Source: JAJRXG01 sp047634015 (GTDB lineage: Bacteria; Bacteroidota; Bacteroidia; Chitinophagales; Saprospiraceae). From it: a DNA stretch of 64,000 nt. The notes under the pieces are model-generated. The model searched no databases. It had not been told where the DNA came from and saw only the letters and a program-made list of their open reading frames with translations. The translations under genes were made by a program, and so were the position numbers. Where the stretch lies: positions 1 through 64,000 of the forward strand of contig JBLIDB010000001.1 of NCBI GenBank assembly GCA_047634015.1, written 5' to 3'. Below, piece by piece: positions 61,130 through 64,000 of the stretch (the stretch's first letter is position 1; the number at the start of each line of letters is the position of its first letter).

Positions 61130-61741
61130 GTGAATATCCAATGTGAAAGGGGGATTATACTTTTTGTCAGAAAACCAGAACTTGGAAAAGTGAAGACTCG
61201 TTTAGCCGCTGAGGTAGGTAACGAGGAGGCTCTTGAGATTTATAATATATTGCTAGCTCATACTAAGGAGGTTGTCTCTAAGGTAGATGCGCGTGTCTAT
61301 GTATTTTATGCTGAAGAGGTAGTTCAGGATGACTTATGGACTTCAGTTGCATATTCTAAGGAGCTTCAAGTAGAAAGAGATTTAGGTGGTAGGATGCTTG
61401 TAGCGTTTCAAAGTGTATTACATAATTGCCGAAACGTTCTAATCATAGGAAGTGATTGTGCTCAATTAAGACCCAGACATTTAGAAGAGGCTTGGTGTAA
61501 ATTAGAATCTTCAGATGTTGTAGTAGGACCCAGTCTTGATGGTGGATACTATTTGTTGGGGATGAAAAGGGCACATGATAATTTGTTTCTGGATATACCT
61601 TGGAGCACTGATGCCGTCGCAAATGTAACCCGAGAGCGGGTTACAAAATTGGAGTTATTATTAGAGGAAATAGAAGTTCTTTCTGATATAGATTATAAAG
61701 AAGATTGGGACAGGTATGGAGCTTCATTTATATTAAAGTGA
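61130..61741 (+). CDS. DUF2064/TIGR04282 family nucleotidyltransferase-like protein
   Basis: A 203-aa GT-A-like protein. It starts GIILFVRKPELGKVKTRLA (residues 8-26), has IGSDCAQL near 105-112 and GPSLDGGYYLLGMK near 131-144. These match the TIGR04282 glycosyltransferase family linked to arsenosugar biosynthesis in some organisms. The true role here is unknown. The start is GTG at 61130, because an ATG does not occur before the conserved first strand. Confidence 0.85.
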   Translation: MNIQCERGIILFVRKPELGKVKTRLAAEVGNEEALEIYNILLAHTKEVVSKVDARVYVFYAEEVVQDDLWTSVAYSKELQVERDLGGRMLVAFQSVLHNCRNVLIIGSDCAQLRPRHLEEAWCKLESSDVVVGPSLDGGYYLLGMKRAHDNLFLDIPWSTDAVANVTRERVTKLELLLEEIEVLSDIDYKEDWDRYGASFILK

Positions 61742-61744
61742 CTA

Positions 61745-61851
61745 AAGAACGAACCAAGATGGCTACGAAAAACTGATTGACAGCCAGGTACTTCGACGTT
61801 TTCTCTTTCGTTGGGGCAGTTTTCTCGACAATCAGCCGAATTCTTAAATCA
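61745..61851 (-). repeat. Dispersed repeat, copy B
   Basis: The inverted counterpart of the element at 13091-13239, in the gap between the DUF2064 gene and the kinase. The two end blocks are well conserved; the middle is shorter here. It contains short internal inverted words (CTGATTG with CAATCAG), so an RNA hairpin is possible. Confidence 0.6.
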
Positions 61852-61879
61852 CATCATTAGAGCCATTATAAGAATAGAC

Positions 61880-62770
61880 TTAAGAATGTGAGTCAATCAA
61901 TTGTTGAATTTCTTCTTCTGATATTTCTGGTGTGCCTCCACGTTTAGAGGCAGTAATACTGCCTACAGCGCAAGCATAACGCAATGCTTCTTCGATAATA
62001 TCTCCTTTCAGTTTTCGAGTTATATATGCAGCTAAAAATCCATCCCCTGCACCAACAGTGTCCTTAATATCCGTAGGAAATACGGATTGAATAAAAAAGG
62101 AATCCCCATCATAACAGATTGCCCCTTCAGCTCCAAGAGTAGCAATTACTTCGTTATAATTGTAATGTTTTTGAATTGCTATTATTTGATCTTTCTGTGA
62201 TAGCTCTGAGTATCCAAGCCATGTAGCGAGCATGAGAAGTTCCGATTCATTCATACGTAATGTATCAGCAGACTCAACCATTTGCATGATTGTTGATTGC
62301 CCATAATTTCCAGCCCGTAGATTGATATCGCAAATCTTATTCTTTGCATGTGGAAGTAGGCTAAAAAGGGTAGACCGCGATCTTTCATCTCTTAGAGCAA
62401 GACTACTATAGGCCAAAGCTTTACTTGATTTGACCAAATCGATTATTCTCTGATCTACCTGAATATCATCCCAAGCCACGGGTCTTACAATATTATACTT
62501 TGGTTCTCCTTTTGAGCTAAGTTCTATTTCCACTTTACTTGTCTCTAAGGACTTGTGTCGCTGGATGAAATGAGTATGATTGACCTTATTCGCAACAGTT
62601 TTTAAAAGTTCATCACCAAGAATATCATTACCGATAGATGTAACAATAAATGCATCAAGCCCAAGACTATCCGCTCTGTTTACTATATTAAATGGAGCAC
62701 CCCCTACGACTTTTCCATTGGGAAGCATATCCCAAAGTAATTCTCCGAAACAAACTAAATCTACTTTCAT
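61880..62770 (-). CDS. PfkB-family sugar kinase (fructokinase-like)
   Basis: A 296-aa ribokinase-fold kinase. The N-terminal GELLWDMLPNGKVVGGAPFNIVNRADSLG is near residues 8-36 and the signature DTVGAGDGFLAAYITRKL near 235-252 holds the catalytic Asp and anion hole. The N-terminal motif fits fructokinases. The start overlaps the stop of the upstream thioredoxin gene (ATGA). Confidence 0.9.
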   Translation of the reverse strand: MKVDLVCFGELLWDMLPNGKVVGGAPFNIVNRADSLGLDAFIVTSIGNDILGDELLKTVANKVNHTHFIQRHKSLETSKVEIELSSKGEPKYNIVRPVAWDDIQVDQRIIDLVKSSKALAYSSLALRDERSRSTLFSLLPHAKNKICDINLRAGNYGQSTIMQMVESADTLRMNESELLMLATWLGYSELSQKDQIIAIQKHYNYNEVIATLGAEGAICYDGDSFFIQSVFPTDIKDTVGAGDGFLAAYITRKLKGDIIEEALRYACAVGSITASKRGGTPEISEEEIQQLIDSHS

Positions 62771-63285
62771 GATGTAATCGGAGTAAGCGCATGAAGCTCT
62801 TTAAGTAATTGTTGGGCATCCTTATAACCAGAAGATAACTTTATCTTTTTTAGACTACCTCCGTCTAGGTAAACGATTGTAGGATAGTCAAGTCTACCAT
62901 CCAAGAATTTTACAGCTAATTTATTAGTTTTTCTTCTTCCTATTTTTACACTTTCATAGGTTTCTCCTTTGAATTGAATGGCCTCCTTTTGTTCAGCGTT
63001 GAGTTTGACTAAGACATAGTTTTTATTGAGAAACGCTACAACAGCAGGATCAGTAAATGTGTTTTGATCCATCTTCTTACACCAGCCACACCAACCTGTA
63101 TATACATCGACAAGAATTTTGCGGCTCCCAATATTCTTCATTTGCTCAAGGTCCTCGATACTAAACCAATTCAATCCTGCTTCCGTGGTCTCGAAAGGCG
63201 CTACGCCAAAGCCATTATCAGACAGATTACAACTGGGAGATAAAATGATCGAAGTGGCAAAAATGGCAACAATTAGGTACTTCAT
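62767..63285 (-). CDS. Thioredoxin-fold lipoprotein with CGWC active site
   Basis: A 172-aa lipoprotein. The lipobox SPSC is near residues 16-19 from ATG 63285, and the active site GWCGWCKKMD is near 65-74. VYLDGG is in the later strand. It resembles periplasmic thioredoxins of the DUF255/DsbD-gamma-like group that keep exported proteins reduced. A TTG at 63303 is a possible earlier start but adds nothing needed. It precedes the sugar kinase in a two-gene operon. Confidence 0.88.
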   Translation of the reverse strand: MKYLIVAIFATSIILSPSCNLSDNGFGVAPFETTEAGLNWFSIEDLEQMKNIGSRKILVDVYTGWCGWCKKMDQNTFTDPAVVAFLNKNYVLVKLNAEQKEAIQFKGETYESVKIGRRKTNKLAVKFLDGRLDYPTIVYLDGGSLKKIKLSSGYKDAQQLLKELHALTPITS

Positions 63286-63381
63286 AATTAGAGTTTTAAT
63301 CAATGGGCCACTATGGTTTACATTGTGATCTAACTAAAAGGCGAAAATACGAAGAGAATATTTTGAAAGACTCAAGAGAAA

Positions 63382-64000
63382 TTAAGCATGAATACCAGAG
63401 AGGCTCATTTTTACTTGCTTCTCTAGTTCTTGAAGAGCATCTTTTATAAGGGGATCTGTATCTATGAGATCTTCGACAGTCTTACATGAGTAGATAACTG
63501 TGCTATGATCTCTACCTCCAAAGTTATCACCTATCGCTTTCAATGAACTATTAGTATGGTGTTTGGCAAGATACATAGAGAGTTGACGAGCCATTACAAC
63601 TTCTCTTTTCCTTGTTTTTCCTTGAATTTTGTCTACAGGTATTTTCAAGTACTCGGAAACAAGTTGTTTGATATTGTCAATGGTAATTTCCTTACTTACA
63701 CCGCTAACGAACCCTTGAACAACATGCTTAGCAAGGTTTATATCTATTTCCTTGTCGTTAAGCGAAGATTGGGCGATAAGCGATACAAGCACACCTTCAA
63801 GCTCTCTAACATTATCCTTTACATTGTAAGAGATGAATTCCATCACGTTATTCCCAATAGTAGCAACCCCTTCTGAATCTATCTTAGAAGATAAAATCGC
63901 CATTCGGGTTTCGAAATCAGGAGCTTGAAGATCAGCAGATAGACCCCACTTGAATCTGGAGATCAATCTATCTTGAATGCCTTCCAGAGATTTAGGAGGA
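63382..64000 (-). CDS. dnaA: Chromosomal replication initiator DnaA, 3' part (cut by the window edge)
   Basis: The minus-strand frame is open through position 64000 and encodes the last 206 residues of DnaA. It starts inside AAA+ domain III with PPKSLEGIQDRLISRFKWGLSADLQAP, the sensor II region follows with NVRELEGVLVSLIA, and domain IV ends with the DnaA signature GRDHSTVIYSCKTVEDLID, the helix-turn-helix that binds DnaA boxes. The 5' part lies outside the window. The origin is often near dnaA, but no DnaA-box cluster was seen on this side. Confidence 0.95.
   Translation of the reverse strand, partial: PPKSLEGIQDRLISRFKWGLSADLQAPDFETRMAILSSKIDSEGVATIGNNVMEFISYNVKDNVRELEGVLVSLIAQSSLNDKEIDINLAKHVVQGFVSGVSKEITIDNIKQLVSEYLKIPVDKIQGKTRKREVVMARQLSMYLAKHHTNSSLKAIGDNFGGRDHSTVIYSCKTVEDLIDTDPLIKDALQELEKQVKMSLSGIHA

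Noticed and set aside
63556..63876. A 106-codon frame opposite dnaA
   Set aside because: Antisense shadow of a conserved gene with no independent similarity.
1..64000. CRISPR arrays, rRNA, tRNA, prophage or complete insertion sequence
   Set aside because: No spaced direct repeats, rRNA-like sequence, tRNA fold, phage structural genes or full transposase were seen on either strand.

Overview
The window is an AT-rich (roughly 38-40% GC by eye) bacterial chromosome segment from the phylum Bacteroidota. The evidence is family content and signals: a BatA-type protein, DUF4199, DUF5916 and DUF5103 (type IX secretion plug) proteins, an outer-membrane-barrel TonB receptor, a large secreted sortilin/VPS10-type repeat protein, many signal peptides ending in a Q just after cleavage, no obvious Shine-Dalgarno usage, and a repeated TAnnTTTG -7 promoter box. 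A free-living aquatic lineage near the Saprospiria/Chitinophagia is my guess only; no rRNA gene is present to place it. No rRNA, tRNA, CRISPR array, prophage or complete IS was seen. Layout: 1-5.1 kb holds a minus-strand BatA / degenerate dihydroorotase-like / DUF4199 / glycosyltransferase cluster. 5.3-10.1 kb holds a secreted VPS10-type protein, radC and a patatin-like lipase. 10.2-15 kb holds small metabolic genes plus two broken genes (a TPMT-like methyltransferase and an FMN reductase). 15-18.4 kb holds an exporter ABC protein and a glycosyltransferase. 18.6-21 kb is a metal-uptake operon with its DtxR/MntR-type repressor, preceded by a perfect palindrome beside its promoter. 21.2-28.3 kb holds a membrane pyrophosphatase, a tail-specific protease, an ABC-F protein and a TlpA-like thioredoxin. 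28.3-29.05 kb is a gene graveyard with LigD and EEP-nuclease remnants. 29.1-32.8 kb is a sugar-transfer membrane operon. 32.9-39.7 kb is a lipid island: MarR regulator, AGMO-like hydroxylase, then CDP-alcohol phosphatidyltransferase, AUR1-like PAP2 enzyme, inositol-3-phosphate synthase, PgpA-like phosphatase, GtrA-like protein and lipid kinase. 39.7-44.6 kb holds two outer-membrane proteins. 44.7-48.1 kb holds argH, nadA and pdxH. 48.1-54.7 kb is a tetR-tolC-adaptor-RND efflux operon. 54.9-61.7 kb holds anmK, a broken 3-methyladenine glycosylase, the DUF5103 protein, a second TolC/adaptor pair and a DUF2064 protein. 61.9-64 kb holds a PfkB kinase, a thioredoxin lipoprotein and the 3' part of dnaA. 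How the genes work together: the 34.8-39.7 kb cluster reads as a complete route from glucose-6-phosphate to inositol phospholipid and inositol phosphorylceramide, with a kinase that could recycle the released diacylglycerol. This is the best candidate system in the window; the core pathway is known in Bacteroides, while the GtrA, kinase and hydroxylase additions are the less described part. Other notable themes are near-leaderless promoters, decay of three DNA-repair-type genes, and a dispersed inverted repeat present at about 13.1 and 61.8 kb.
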